Of a stretch of 64,000 nt of DNA, positions 36,099-44,892 are shown in pieces (positions within the stretch are counted from its first letter, which is position 1; the number at the start of each line of letters is the position of its first letter). This stretch comes from Collinsella aerofaciens (GTDB lineage Bacteria > Actinomycetota > Coriobacteriia > Coriobacteriales > Coriobacteriaceae), in NCBI RefSeq assembly GCF_902364355.1, contig NZ_CABJDK010000005.1, positions 84,239-148,238 on the forward strand, in the 5' to 3' direction. The translations under genes and the position numbers were made by a program. The notes under the pieces were generated by a model. It was not told the origin of the DNA. It made no database searches and was given only the letters and a program-made list of their open reading frames with translations.

Positions 36099-37340
36099 CT
36101 AGGGCCTGGGCGTTCCGCAGTTGCTGCAGAACTTGCCGCCGTTTTCGCTGCCGCAGTTGGGGCGGAACCACTTGGCCGGTGCCGGGGCGGGTGCGGGACT
36201 GCCACACTCGGAGCAGAACTTGCCGGTGTTGGTGGCGCCGCAGCTGCAGGTCCATGTGCCGGCCGCGGGAGCAGCGGCAGGAGCCGGTGCGGGAGCGGGT
36301 GCCGGAGCCGGCTGCGGGACGGCCTGCTGCTGTGCCTGGCCGGCGGCGAACAGCTGGCTGGCGTTCATGCCGCCCATGCCACCTGCCATGCCCATGCCCA
36401 TAAAGCCTGCCATCGCGCCGTTGGGATTGGCGGCTGCCGCGCGCATTGCGTCGCTCTGGGCGCTGGCAATGTTGGCTGCCGCCATAGTGGGATCGCGCAT
36501 GACGGCGGCTTTCTGCAGGTCCTTGATCATCTGCTCGTCTTCTTGCGAGGCTGCGATGGAGTTGACGCCAAAGCTCACGATCTCGACACCACGCAGGTCG
36601 CGCCAGTCGGCAGAGAGGACCTCGTTGAGCGCGCGGGCGAGCTCGGTGGTGTGACCGGGGATGGCGCTGTAGCGAATGCCCATCTCCGAGATCTTGGCAA
36701 AGGCGGGCTGCAGGGCGGTGAGCAGCTCGGACTTAAGCTGGCTGTCGATCTTGTCGCGCGTGTAGCTATCGGTCACGTTGCCGCACACGTTGGTGTAGAA
36801 CAGCAGCGGGTTGGTGATGCGGTACGAGTACTCGCCGTTGCAGCGCACGGAGATGTCAACGTCCAGGCCAATGTTGTTATCGACCACGCGGAAGGGCACG
36901 GGCGAGGCGGTGCCGTACTTGTTGCCGATGATCTCCTTGGTGTTGATGAAGTAGACGCGCTGGTCCTTGCCCGCGTCGCCGCCAAAGGTAAAGCGGCTGC
37001 CGATATTGGCGAAGGTCTCCTTGATGGAATCGCCCAGGTTGCCGCTAAAGACGCTCGGCTCGCTGCCGGTATCGAAGACGAACTCACCGGGCTCCAGTGC
37101 GACTTCGATGATCTTGCCGTTTTGCACCACGAGCATGCCCTGGCCGTCGTTGACGGCGATGACCGAGCCGTTGGAGATGACGTTGTCCTCGCCGCGCGTG
37201 TTGGAGCTGCGGCCACCGGTGCGTTTGCTGCCCTTGCAGGCCAAGACGTCAGCAGGCATCGATTCGCAGTAGATAAATTCCTTCCACTGGTCGGCCATGA
37301 CGCCGCCGGCAGCTCCCAATCCAGCTTTCAAGAGTCCCAT
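36099..37340 (-). CDS. SPFH domain protein with C-terminal zinc ribbons (YdjI-like)
   Basis: 413 residues. The SPFH/virion-core-like domain covers residues about 15-265 (WKEFIYCESMPADVLA; RDLRGVEIVSFGVNSIAAS), then a Met/Gly-rich stretch, a Pro-Ala repeat linker and two C-terminal zinc ribbons. The first ribbon is complete (WTCSCGATNTGKFCSECG). The second reads WFRPNCGSENGGKFCSNCG and lacks its first Cys (Arg, codon CGC). The architecture resembles B. subtilis YdjI, a membrane-stress protein recruited by YdjG/YdjH. It is the third gene of a four-gene minus-strand run. Confidence 0.82.
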   Translation of the reverse strand: MGLLKAGLGAAGGVMADQWKEFIYCESMPADVLACKGSKRTGGRSSNTRGEDNVISNGSVIAVNDGQGMLVVQNGKIIEVALEPGEFVFDTGSEPSVFSGNLGDSIKETFANIGSRFTFGGDAGKDQRVYFINTKEIIGNKYGTASPVPFRVVDNNIGLDVDISVRCNGEYSYRITNPLLFYTNVCGNVTDSYTRDKIDSQLKSELLTALQPAFAKISEMGIRYSAIPGHTTELARALNEVLSADWRDLRGVEIVSFGVNSIAASQEDEQMIKDLQKAAVMRDPTMAAANIASAQSDAMRAAAANPNGAMAGFMGMGMAGGMGGMNASQLFAAGQAQQQAVPQPAPAPAPAPAPAAAPAAGTWTCSCGATNTGKFCSECGSPAPAPAPAKWFRPNCGSENGGKFCSNCGTPRP

Positions 37341-37388
37341 GGTGATCTTCCTTTCTCGTCAAAGGCCGGGTGGTATTGGTCGGATTGC

Positions 37389-38711
37389 TTAGTCGTCCTT
37401 GTCGTCTTTCATGACAACGGTGGTCTCGGTGTGGTTGAAGGTGTCGTGCTTCTCGGTCAGGTCGAGCTCGCCGCAGTACTCGTCGGCGTGGGTGGCCTCG
37501 TTGGCCGTCTTGAGCTGGCCTACCAGTAGCACGTCTCCGATAATCACGATGATCAGCGGCGCGACGATGTTGATGAGGATGCCCTCGATATCAAAGGCGA
37601 GGTAATCCGGATCGAAGGCGTTCTCACCCATAAAGAGAATCTGGGAGAGGATAAATCCGATCACAAAGAACAGCACCGAGGCAATAGCGAGCTTGGGCTT
37701 GGAGCAGGGGAGCTCGCCGACCAAGAGGCCGGTCTGGCCGTTCATGGCAAACAGGTAGCTCTTGCCGTTCCACGAGGTGGAGAGCATCCAGACGGGGAAC
37801 AGGGCGTAGTCGCTGTCTTCCCAGGTGTAGTCGAGCTGCTTGCTTTCGACCGTGGCATCGTCGTATTCGTCGACGACAGTCTCGCGCAGGGCCGAGATCG
37901 TGCTTTCTTCCATACGGCGCTCGGCGCGCGCCTTGCAGGTCTCGCAGTCCTCGTCGTAACGGTTGGCGATGTAGCCGGGCATATATGCGACCGAGAACGG
38001 ACGCAGCGCGTCGTAGTCAAACGGCTCGATGGCGTCCATGTGGCCGTCGGGCATCTTGGACGATCCGTCGACGGGCACGCGCTTAAACGAGATATTGCCC
38101 TTGCGATAGGCATCGTAGTGGTCGGTGGTCGTGACGGTGCGGTCGGATTCCTCGGTCACGGTCTCGTTGGTCGCGTCAAAGTACACTTCGCCGTCCACGC
38201 GGGCGCCGTAGAGCCAAAACGGCACGTAGACACCTTGGACCTCGTCGATGTGGTTGCCGGTGACAAAGCTCTTGGGCAGCAAGATCTTGCCCTTGTAGTG
38301 TTCCTTGAGTGCGGCCGTGACGTCGTCGCGCCCGAGCTTAAACGGAATCACCAGGTCGGGCGAGAAGTCGCCAGAGAGCTGGCCGGGCGCCACGGCGGAG
38401 TTGCCGCAGTACGGGCAGGTGGTGACGGCGACGGTGCCGTCGGACACGAGCTCGGCGCCGCACGACGAGCAGATGTAGCCGGCGTTTTGGGCGAGCTCCT
38501 GCACGGCATCGTCGGCAGCAGGTTTGGGAGCTGCGGCTGCGGCATCGGCTTTGGCATCTGCCTTGTCCTGGCGCTCGCGATAGAGGGCCTCGACTTCTTC
38601 GACTTCAAAGCGTGAGTCACAGTAGTCGCAGACAAGCTTTTGCTCGGCGCTGGCAAAATGCAGGGGACCACCGCAGGCAGGGCACTGATAGTTGACGCTC
38701 TCGAAGGCCAT
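37389..38711 (-). CDS. Zinc-ribbon membrane protein (YdjG-like)
   Basis: 440 residues. Two N-terminal zinc ribbons are visible (YQCPACGGPLHF...LVCDYCDSRF and YICSSCGAELVSDG...TTCPYCGN), then a long soluble part with GVYVPFWLYGARVDG, and two membrane helices near residues 335-400 (VLFFVIGFILSQILFMG; LINIVAPLIIVIIGDVLLVG). The C-terminus is acidic. The family includes proteins formerly annotated as TFIIB-like or replication restart zinc-finger proteins. Context with SPFH and DUF4428 genes points to membrane-stress function. Confidence 0.78.
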   Translation of the reverse strand: MAFESVNYQCPACGGPLHFASAEQKLVCDYCDSRFEVEEVEALYRERQDKADAKADAAAAAPKPAADDAVQELAQNAGYICSSCGAELVSDGTVAVTTCPYCGNSAVAPGQLSGDFSPDLVIPFKLGRDDVTAALKEHYKGKILLPKSFVTGNHIDEVQGVYVPFWLYGARVDGEVYFDATNETVTEESDRTVTTTDHYDAYRKGNISFKRVPVDGSSKMPDGHMDAIEPFDYDALRPFSVAYMPGYIANRYDEDCETCKARAERRMEESTISALRETVVDEYDDATVESKQLDYTWEDSDYALFPVWMLSTSWNGKSYLFAMNGQTGLLVGELPCSKPKLAIASVLFFVIGFILSQILFMGENAFDPDYLAFDIEGILINIVAPLIIVIIGDVLLVGQLKTANEATHADEYCGELDLTEKHDTFNHTETTVVMKDDKDD

Positions 38712-38735
38712 GATCGGTCCTTTCCGTGCCGGAGG

Positions 38736-39473
38736 CTATGCGCCGATGGCGCCGCCGCAGTATTCGCAGCGCCCACTGGCATCGGGAATGGTGGTGGCTC
38801 CGCAGAAGGGGCAGGTCACCGCGGTCTTGGGGGCCTTGGCGGCCACGACGCTGTCGCGCGTCTCCTGGCGCAGCTGCACCAGCGCGTCGCGGACCTCGGT
38901 TGCCTGGCGCTTGGCCTCGCGGTATTCGATGGAGCCGCGCTGATCGATGGTGGAGTCGTTCACGCGCAGGTTGATCTCGGTAAAGTACGGCGTGTTGACG
39001 TGAATGGTCAGATTAAAGTCGTAATCCAGGTCGTAGCGCGGCGGATTGTAGCTCTCGCGCTCGCCGTCCTTGGTCTCGCGATAGATTTCGGTGCGATGCT
39101 CGTCGATATCCATATCGCAGCCGAGTACCTGCGAGAACTCGATGATGTCGGGATTGGCGTCGCGCCAGCGGCTCTGCGAGGTGATGATCAGCAGGCCCGC
39201 GTCCTCATCGAGCATGATGTTGGTGCGCCCGGCAGAAAGCGTGCGCGTGGGGTTGAACGACGCCAAGCGCTCGGCATTGGCCTCGCGGTAGGCGATCTGC
39301 TCGCGGATATCGTCCGCGGTGCTGGAGCGATAGCCGTGAAAGTAGGGGGAGAGCTTGCCGGCGCACTCTTTGCACAGGTAGCCTTCATTGATTTTTGTCT
39401 TACCTAGAAGTCCCAGCTCGGTACCGCAAATCGCGCACTCTTTCTTCTCGAACATCTTGTCAAAGAAGCCCAT
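38736..39473 (-). CDS. DUF4428 domain protein with terminal zinc ribbon
   Basis: 245 residues. The N-terminal DUF4428 metal motif CAICGTELGLLGKTKI...YLCKECAGKL is followed by a DNIMLDEDAGLLII-like beta domain and a C-terminal ribbon CPFCGATTIPD...CEYCGGA. No membrane segment. It opens the four-gene minus-strand run, 24 bases before the YdjG-like gene. In B. subtilis the corresponding first gene is a PspA homologue, absent here. Confidence 0.78.
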   Translation of the reverse strand: MGFFDKMFEKKECAICGTELGLLGKTKINEGYLCKECAGKLSPYFHGYRSSTADDIREQIAYREANAERLASFNPTRTLSAGRTNIMLDEDAGLLIITSQSRWRDANPDIIEFSQVLGCDMDIDEHRTEIYRETKDGERESYNPPRYDLDYDFNLTIHVNTPYFTEINLRVNDSTIDQRGSIEYREAKRQATEVRDALVQLRQETRDSVVAAKAPKTAVTCPFCGATTIPDASGRCEYCGGAIGA

Positions 39474-39594
39474 GGCTGCCTCCCATCAACTGGTAGCGTG
39501 TGTCACTTTTGATGATGGGGGAGTGCGCAGCCTTTCACGATACCCAGACGGCTCAACGAGTCTCCACAACTGGGACACATGGCCCATTTTTCCT

Positions 39595-39616
39595 ACTCAT
39601 TGGGGACACTCTTTGT
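39595..39616. repeat. GGGGAC repeat remnant
   Basis: ACTCATTGGGGACACTCTTTGT. Upstream of it lies GGGACACATGGCCCATTTTT, similar to GGGACATGTGGCCCGATTTTT near 31.02 kb. Confidence 0.45.
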
Positions 39617-39653
39617 CGAATGCGGCGGCTGCCGAATGTGGGCGCCGTTCTTG

Positions 39654-41165
39654 CTATGCCACGGTCACGGCGATCTGGGCGTAGCGGGTGCAGGGGCGCT
39701 CGGCGCGCGTCTGCACGGTAAGCGTGAGTACGAAGCGGTCACCGGGCTGCGCGTCGGCGGGCACGATGAAAGCGGTGTCCACCGTGCATTCTTGCCACAT
39801 CGACAGATCCTGGACGCCTGCATAGCTCGATGGGTCTACGGCCACATCCCAATGTGCATCGAAGCCCTTGTCGTCGGGGTCGACGATGGTTGCCGCAAGG
39901 GCGACGCGCTCGCCGGCTGCGGCGCTGCGGTCGGCCGTGACCTCGACAACATGTGCCGGATGCGAGCAGATGGCCGGATCATGGGCGCACCATTGCGCGC
40001 GGGCGGCAAAGTTTTCCTGATAGGCACGCAGATAGGGATTGAGATTGTCGTCTGCGGGCGTGCCGATGGAGGCAAAACCGGCGGGCGCGCTCGCATCGGG
40101 GTGTCCATCAAGAAACATGCGGCCCAGCAGCGTATCGAAGTCGCGGTCGTCGATGCCGCGCAGGCCAAACGGCAGCAGTGGAATATAGGTCATGCTGTCG
40201 CCTTCGGCCATAAAGTCGCCGCGCTCAAACTGCATCGCGGTCATGCCTTCCAGGCCCCAATCCAGGCGGGCATGCTTGCCAAACTGAAAGCGCTCAGGCT
40301 CGTTTTCGTAGACCTTACCATCGCCATAGAGCATATAGCGTGCCATGAGGGGGCCGTTGCCCTGCGTGAGATTCTGCTCGGGCCAGGGAGCCTTAAACAG
40401 CGGCAGCGTATCGGGCTGAGCTGTTTTGGCGTCGAAATAGTTGCCATACATATAGGGCGTACGCCAAAAGATGAGCTCGGGAAAGAGCTCGCGCCCATGG
40501 TCGAGCCACGAGTTGTCCTGTCCCACGCCATCGGCAACGCCCATCACGCGCACCTTCTGATAGACCTGCTGCTGCACGGCGGGCCACTCGGGCGTGGCGC
40601 GATAGCGCTCGGCAATACTCATGAGGGCGCGAACGATCGTATTCATACCACCCCAGCTGAGCAACCATAACGTACGCGGATCATCATCCAGAATCGCCTG
40701 CGCAATTACGCGAGACCCCTCAGTTTCCTCAGTCACATCACCCTCAAAGGCAACATTTCCCACAAAGGTGCGCTCGATCATCTGGGCGGGCGTGGGAAAC
40801 GGCGGCTCACCGGCAGCGGCCGCATTTGCCTGCAACTGCGGCCAAGCCTGGGCATATTCATTACTCCAGAGACTCTCAATCCAATGCTCGGGAAACGGCC
40901 GATACTCACGAAGCTCGCCGGCTAGCGGATCGGGCTCATGAGGCACAACAGCCCACTCATAAGAGCGCCGCCCTTTGGTCCGCCAATGCGAATTCACCTC
41001 GCCGAGCGTATGAACCCCATCCCCAAGAAAGTGATACTGCGAAGCCGTATACACCACAGCCTGAACATCAAGCAAGTTGAGATACAGAGCCAAATGAACA
41101 AGCGAGTTCATATCGTCGACTTCCATATCGGTAGTAACAATCACCCGAGTCAACTTCTGGGACAT
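39654..41165 (-). CDS. DUF1593 (nucleoside-hydrolase-like) protein
   Basis: 503 residues, no signal peptide. The N-terminus VIVTTDMEVDDMNSLVHLALY has the Asp-rich start of the DUF1593 family, which is related in fold to nucleoside hydrolases. LLSWGGMNTIVRAL and the GVADGVGQDNSWLDH region follow, and the C-terminal 90 residues form an immunoglobulin-like beta domain. Family members lie in plant-polysaccharide loci; the reaction is not established. The start at 41165 is chosen because GGAGCTGTT precedes it; ATG at 41189 would add eight residues. The large palindrome at 41294 separates it from the next gene. Confidence 0.8.
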   Translation of the reverse strand: MSQKLTRVIVTTDMEVDDMNSLVHLALYLNLLDVQAVVYTASQYHFLGDGVHTLGEVNSHWRTKGRRSYEWAVVPHEPDPLAGELREYRPFPEHWIESLWSNEYAQAWPQLQANAAAAGEPPFPTPAQMIERTFVGNVAFEGDVTEETEGSRVIAQAILDDDPRTLWLLSWGGMNTIVRALMSIAERYRATPEWPAVQQQVYQKVRVMGVADGVGQDNSWLDHGRELFPELIFWRTPYMYGNYFDAKTAQPDTLPLFKAPWPEQNLTQGNGPLMARYMLYGDGKVYENEPERFQFGKHARLDWGLEGMTAMQFERGDFMAEGDSMTYIPLLPFGLRGIDDRDFDTLLGRMFLDGHPDASAPAGFASIGTPADDNLNPYLRAYQENFAARAQWCAHDPAICSHPAHVVEVTADRSAAAGERVALAATIVDPDDKGFDAHWDVAVDPSSYAGVQDLSMWQECTVDTAFIVPADAQPGDRFVLTLTVQTRAERPCTRYAQIAVTVA

Positions 41166-41293
41166 AGGAACAGCTCCAATCAAAATCAATTCAGCCAGTT
41201 ACGCGCAAGGCAAGACGGGACCCATGCCCCCATCGCCACCGACCCGGCGGCCCGCTAGAAGCGGCCGGCCAGGGTCACGGCAACGTCAACGCA

Positions 41294-41416
41294 GCGGGGA
41301 CCGGGGTTTAGTCTTGCAAACATTCCGCAGGGGGCATGGGCAGGCGCAGCGCGAAGCGCAAAGCGCCAGCCCATGCATGCCCGAGGACGTTTGCAAGACT
41401 AAACCCCGGTCCCCGC
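41294..41416. repeat. Giant palindrome with perfect 28-bp arms
   Basis: Arms 41294-41321 and 41389-41416 are fully complementary (left arm starts GCGGGGACCGGGGTTTAG). The 67-base loop has inner pairs CATGGGC/GCCCATG and GCGC/GCGC, so the whole can fold into one long cruciform. It lies between two genes that both read leftward. No coding capacity. Confidence 0.85.
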
Positions 41417-41427
41417 GATGGGAGGGC

Positions 41428-42765
41428 TTAGCGGTCGACCCTGGCCGACCACTCCCAGCAGCCCACCGGCTCGCCGTCGATGAGTACGTTGCCCCCGTCG
41501 AAGTCTTGATAACACAGGTCGTTGAATTGGTGGATCCACACGCCGTGGTTGAACGTCTTCTTGGCCGAGCCGTCGGCCTCGCGATACACGCCGGTCAGGT
41601 CCTCGACATGGCTAAAGTAGGTGAGATGCACGTTGGCGCCGGCACCGCGCAGGCGCGCGAACAGCGGCAGCACGGTCTGTTGCGGTGACACAAGCTCGTC
41701 GCCCTTGGAGTGCGTAAACCACAGCGGCGTCTTGGCGAGCGCGGCCACGTCCTCGTCCGTGGCGTTGTACCACGGGGCGCAGCAGGGAAGGCCCGCGGCG
41801 AAGAAATCGGGGTAGTCGGCGCACAGGCGCAGGGTCATAAAGCCGCCGTTGGAAAGACCGGCGACCACGATGCGGTCGGTGTCGATGCGGTCGGCATGCT
41901 CGGCGACAAACTCGTCGATAAGCGCCTTGAGCACGGAGGAGTAGATGCTCTGGTTGGAGCGACCGAGTTGTTCGACGCCGTTGTCCATCCAAAACGTGGG
42001 CGACTGCGGCACGAGCACCCAGGCAAAGCCGCCAAAGTAGCGCTGGATCTGCGCCTGGCTAATGGCCGTCACGCGGTTGCCGATATAGGCGCGCGTAGCG
42101 CCTTCGCCCTGCGTGGCGCCCTTGCCCTCGCCGGCGCCGTGCAGATACACCACGAGCGGTGCCTTTTGGGGCACGGCCGTGGCCTCGGGCGCAAAGGGGT
42201 TGAAGCATGCCGAGTCCTCGGCCTTAAAGCTGGGCTCAAAGAAGCCGTATTCGAGCGCGATACCGTCGACGGCGGTCTTTTGCGTGTCGTTGCTCCAGCC
42301 TTTGAGCGCAGGGCAGATATCGCCACGGCAGGTGTCGAAGACCAGGCCGCAGGTGGGATCGTCGCCGTCGTTGCCGGGAAGAGCCGCGAGCTGCGTGATG
42401 TGCAACTGGTCATCGAGCATGCGCGAGCCCATGACGCCGCCTTCGATCTTTTTGGTCAGGCGCTGCTCGGCGACCTCGAGCGCCACATGGGTGCCCACGG
42501 CGAGCTTACGTCCGTTCTCGTCGCACGGATATGCGGCGAGAATGTCGATGTAACCCACGGAGGGCGCGGCATGGTCGGCGCCGCGTTCCTTGCGCATCAG
42601 AACATCGCCCGAGCGCTCGTGACGCTCTACATATATATGGAAGGTGTTCGCGTCGATGTCGTTGGCGCGCACGGTGCAGGGCAGGTCGAGTACGACCTTG
42701 CTGATCCAGGGGCCAAAGTCGCCCAAGGTGGTGACGGTTGCGTAGGTACACAATTTGAGTTCCAT
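41428..42765 (-). CDS. Prolyl-oligopeptidase-like esterase
   Basis: 445 residues, cytoplasmic by sequence. The N-terminal 190 residues form a beta-rich accessory domain. The hydrolase domain has LVVYLHGAGEG, the nucleophile elbow AGLSNGGFMTLRL (about residue 303), an acid in HSKGDELV and a late His in KKTFNHGVWIHQF. It resembles PHB-depolymerase-like or acyl-esterase proteins of glycan loci. A perfect operator-like palindrome lies 49 bases upstream, suggesting coregulation with the PTS/apiosidase genes. The start MELKLC is preceded by GGGAGGCAGC. Confidence 0.8.
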   Translation of the reverse strand: MELKLCTYATVTTLGDFGPWISKVVLDLPCTVRANDIDANTFHIYVERHERSGDVLMRKERGADHAAPSVGYIDILAAYPCDENGRKLAVGTHVALEVAEQRLTKKIEGGVMGSRMLDDQLHITQLAALPGNDGDDPTCGLVFDTCRGDICPALKGWSNDTQKTAVDGIALEYGFFEPSFKAEDSACFNPFAPEATAVPQKAPLVVYLHGAGEGKGATQGEGATRAYIGNRVTAISQAQIQRYFGGFAWVLVPQSPTFWMDNGVEQLGRSNQSIYSSVLKALIDEFVAEHADRIDTDRIVVAGLSNGGFMTLRLCADYPDFFAAGLPCCAPWYNATDEDVAALAKTPLWFTHSKGDELVSPQQTVLPLFARLRGAGANVHLTYFSHVEDLTGVYREADGSAKKTFNHGVWIHQFNDLCYQDFDGGNVLIDGEPVGCWEWSARVDR

Positions 42766-42813
42766 GAGCTGCCTCCCTTGCGCCGCGAATGCCTGGCATC
42801 TGCGGCAATACAA

Positions 42814-42829
42814 ACTAAACATGTTTAGT
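42814..42829. promoter_or_regulatory. Perfect 16-bp LacI-type operator palindrome
   Basis: ACTAAACATGTTTAGT is identical to its reverse complement. It lies upstream of the esterase gene (minus) and, further away, the PTS gene (plus). Confidence 0.7.
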
Positions 42830-42894
42830 GTAATCTAGAATTGAAGAATAACCAGATGAACTCGGTAAACGGCAAAATTGAACACGTCGTGAAC

Positions 42895-42914
42895 TACTAA
42901 ACGTATGTTTACTA
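42895..42914. promoter_or_regulatory. Second operator-like palindrome
   Basis: TACTAAACGTATGTTTACTA has the same half-sites as the palindrome 80 bases away, but with a four-base centre. Confidence 0.6.
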
Positions 42915-43106
42915 GCTTCTAGCAGGGATTCTGTTGATGAGTTAACAGATCAGTGAGGTGTTCATCAAAATAAAATCCCACGTAAATGGCTATATATCAA
43001 TAGAGGGTCAAAGAGACCATCTCCCGCCATTCAAATACGTTCACCCCCGATTTCCTACCGTTCACCGGACTGTAGACGGCAAAATTGCCATAAATTCGGC
43101 GCTCCG

Positions 43107-43149
43107 TGTAAACTAAAGCCCGTAAACGTTCAGTAAACACCTTGTTTAC
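43107..43149 (+). promoter_or_regulatory. Operator-like sites before the PTS EIIBC gene
   Basis: GTGTAAACTAAAG, CCGTAAACG and GTAAAC-ACCTT-GTTTAC (43133-43149) lie 107-150 bases before the EIIBC start. The rest of the 42830-43106 interval is AT-rich without a supported gene. Confidence 0.6.
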
Positions 43150-43206
43150 AAAAGCGTATCCAAGGGTCCGGCAACCGTAAGGGGTTATAGTCGCCGGGCC
43201 AAAGGC

Positions 43207-43232
43207 GTGCCTAAGCCCAAAGGGGCTGGCAC
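43207..43232 (+). promoter_or_regulatory. Leader hairpin before the PTS EIIBC gene
   Basis: GTGCC-AGCCC and GGGCT-GGCAC pair around AAAG with a small bulge, 23 bases before the ATG. No T-run follows, so it is not a plain terminator. Confidence 0.4.
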
Positions 43233-43255
43233 ACGAAGATATGGGGAGGGGTCCC

Positions 43256-44683
43256 ATGGCAGTAGATAACAAGCAGATTGCCACCGATGTCCTCGAGCTC
43301 GTGGGCGGTGCGGAGAATGTTTCCGTTGCCACCAACTGCATGACGCGCCTGCGTCTGACGCTCAAGGATAACAGCAAGGCCGACGTGGAGAAGATCAAGA
43401 AGGTCAAGGGTGTTCTGGGTTGCCAGTTTGCCGGCAGCCAGCTCCAGGTCATCATCGGCCAGAACGTGCCCAAGGTGCTCGCCGAGTTCGTCGCCATCTC
43501 CGGTGTCAAGCAGGGTGAGGCCGTCAACGAGAACCTCGATGCTCCCAAGGAGAAGTTCGAGCTCAAGAACCTGCCCAATATCATCCTCGACTATCTGTCG
43601 GGCTCCATGACCCAGCTCATCCCGCTGCTCATGGCCGGCGGTCTGTTCCGTACCATCGCGGCCGTCCTCGGCCCCACCATGCTCGGTGTGCTCTCGGCCG
43701 ACGACCCGACCTATACGTTCCTCTACACCACGCTGTACGAGGCCACGTTCACCTTTATCCCCATCTACCTGGGTTATGCCGCGGCTAAGAAGCTCGGCGC
43801 CAGCCCGGTGCTCGGCATGCTGCTCGGTGGCGCCCTCATGGCTCCTTCCGTGGTGAGCGTCGCCACCCAGGAGGGCGGCGGCATCATCTCCGTCTACGGC
43901 ATCCAGATCGCTGCTGCCAACTATCAGCAGTCCGTCCTGCCGATCATCCTTTCGGTGCCTGTCCTCTACTTCGTCGAGAAGTTCTTTAAGAAGGTCATGC
44001 CCGACGTGCTCTCCACGGTCTTCACGCCGTTCTGCACCATGATCGTCACGATCCCCATTGCCTTCATCGTCCTCGCTCCGATCGGCAACGAGATCGGTAC
44101 GCTGATCGCCAACGCCCTCTTCGGCCTTGCTGACCTTGGCGGCATCGGCATCCTGATCGTCATGGCCGTCCTCGGCGCCTTCTGGCAGCTCTTCGTGGTC
44201 TGCGGCATGCACATGCCCGTCATCCTGCTCGCCCAGGTTCAGATCATCGCTGCCGGTTACGATCCCTTCGTCTTCGTTTCCACCAACTGCGCTATGGCCG
44301 CTGTCTGGGGCTGCGCCTTCGGTGCCTTCCTCAAGATGAAGAACCCCGACGAGAAGTCTCTCGCCATCGGTTACGTCATCTCCGCCATCGCCGGCGGCGT
44401 CACCGAGCCCGCGCTCTTCGGCATCCTCATGCGCTTCCGTCGCACCATGTTTGGCATGTTCATCGGCGGTGCCATCGGCGCTGTGTTCTCCGGCCTCATG
44501 GGGGTTACCTACTACCTCGCAGGCGGTGCCTCCAACTTCCTGGTCTTCACCAACTACCTGCAGGGTGGCCAGATGAACACCGTCTGGGCTATCGTTGGTA
44601 TGGCAATCTCCTTTGTCATCGCCGCTGCCGTCGTCTTTGTCTCCGGCTTCTCCAAGGAGGAGCTCGCCGAGATGGAGGCCTAA
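43256..44683 (+). CDS. PTS EIIBC component, beta-glucoside family
   Basis: 475 residues. EIIB with Cys in TNCMTRLRL (about residue 28), then EIIC with about ten helices and the GGVTEPALFGI motif. As with the other PTS in this window, EIIA is not fused. The next gene encodes a cytoplasmic DUF4038 glycosidase, so a phosphorylated glycoside, possibly an apiosylglucoside, would be delivered to it. LacI-type operator sites precede it. Start MAVDNK behind GGGGAGGGG; ATG at 43241 rejected as it lies in the ribosome binding site. Confidence 0.92.
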   Translation: MAVDNKQIATDVLELVGGAENVSVATNCMTRLRLTLKDNSKADVEKIKKVKGVLGCQFAGSQLQVIIGQNVPKVLAEFVAISGVKQGEAVNENLDAPKEKFELKNLPNIILDYLSGSMTQLIPLLMAGGLFRTIAAVLGPTMLGVLSADDPTYTFLYTTLYEATFTFIPIYLGYAAAKKLGASPVLGMLLGGALMAPSVVSVATQEGGGIISVYGIQIAAANYQQSVLPIILSVPVLYFVEKFFKKVMPDVLSTVFTPFCTMIVTIPIAFIVLAPIGNEIGTLIANALFGLADLGGIGILIVMAVLGAFWQLFVVCGMHMPVILLAQVQIIAAGYDPFVFVSTNCAMAAVWGCAFGAFLKMKNPDEKSLAIGYVISAIAGGVTEPALFGILMRFRRTMFGMFIGGAIGAVFSGLMGVTYYLAGGASNFLVFTNYLQGGQMNTVWAIVGMAISFVIAAAVVFVSGFSKEELAEMEA

Positions 44684-44724
44684 GGCCAAACCGTTCGGTC
44701 GCATAAGACCTCACCTACACGACA

Positions 44725-44761
44725 GGGCCCCGTCAGGCGTAAGCCCGGCGGGGCCCTTCTT
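44725..44761 (+). terminator. Terminator after the PTS EIIBC gene
   Basis: GGGCCCCG pairs with CGGGGCCC around TCAGGCGTAAGCCCGG, where GGC/GCC extends the stem. TTCTTG follows, so some read-through into the next gene is possible. Confidence 0.7.
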
Positions 44762-44804
44762 GCAAGGTAGACTGATGGAGGCGGGTGAGATTCGCCCGCG
44801 AGGG

Positions 44805-44865
44805 TTTGCCAAGCGCCGGGGGCTTTCGCGCGGGGTTATCGCGAAAGCCCCCGGCGCTTGGCAAA
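44805..44865 (+). repeat. Perfect 26-bp hairpin just before the DUF4038 gene
   Basis: Arms 44805-44830 (starting TTTGCCAAGCGCC) and 44840-44865 are fully complementary with a nine-base loop CGGGGTTAT. It ends 27 bases before the ATG. It could block or time translation, or be a REP-like insertion. Confidence 0.8.
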
Positions 44866-44892
44866 TCCTTTATCAAACGAAAGGACATGCAG

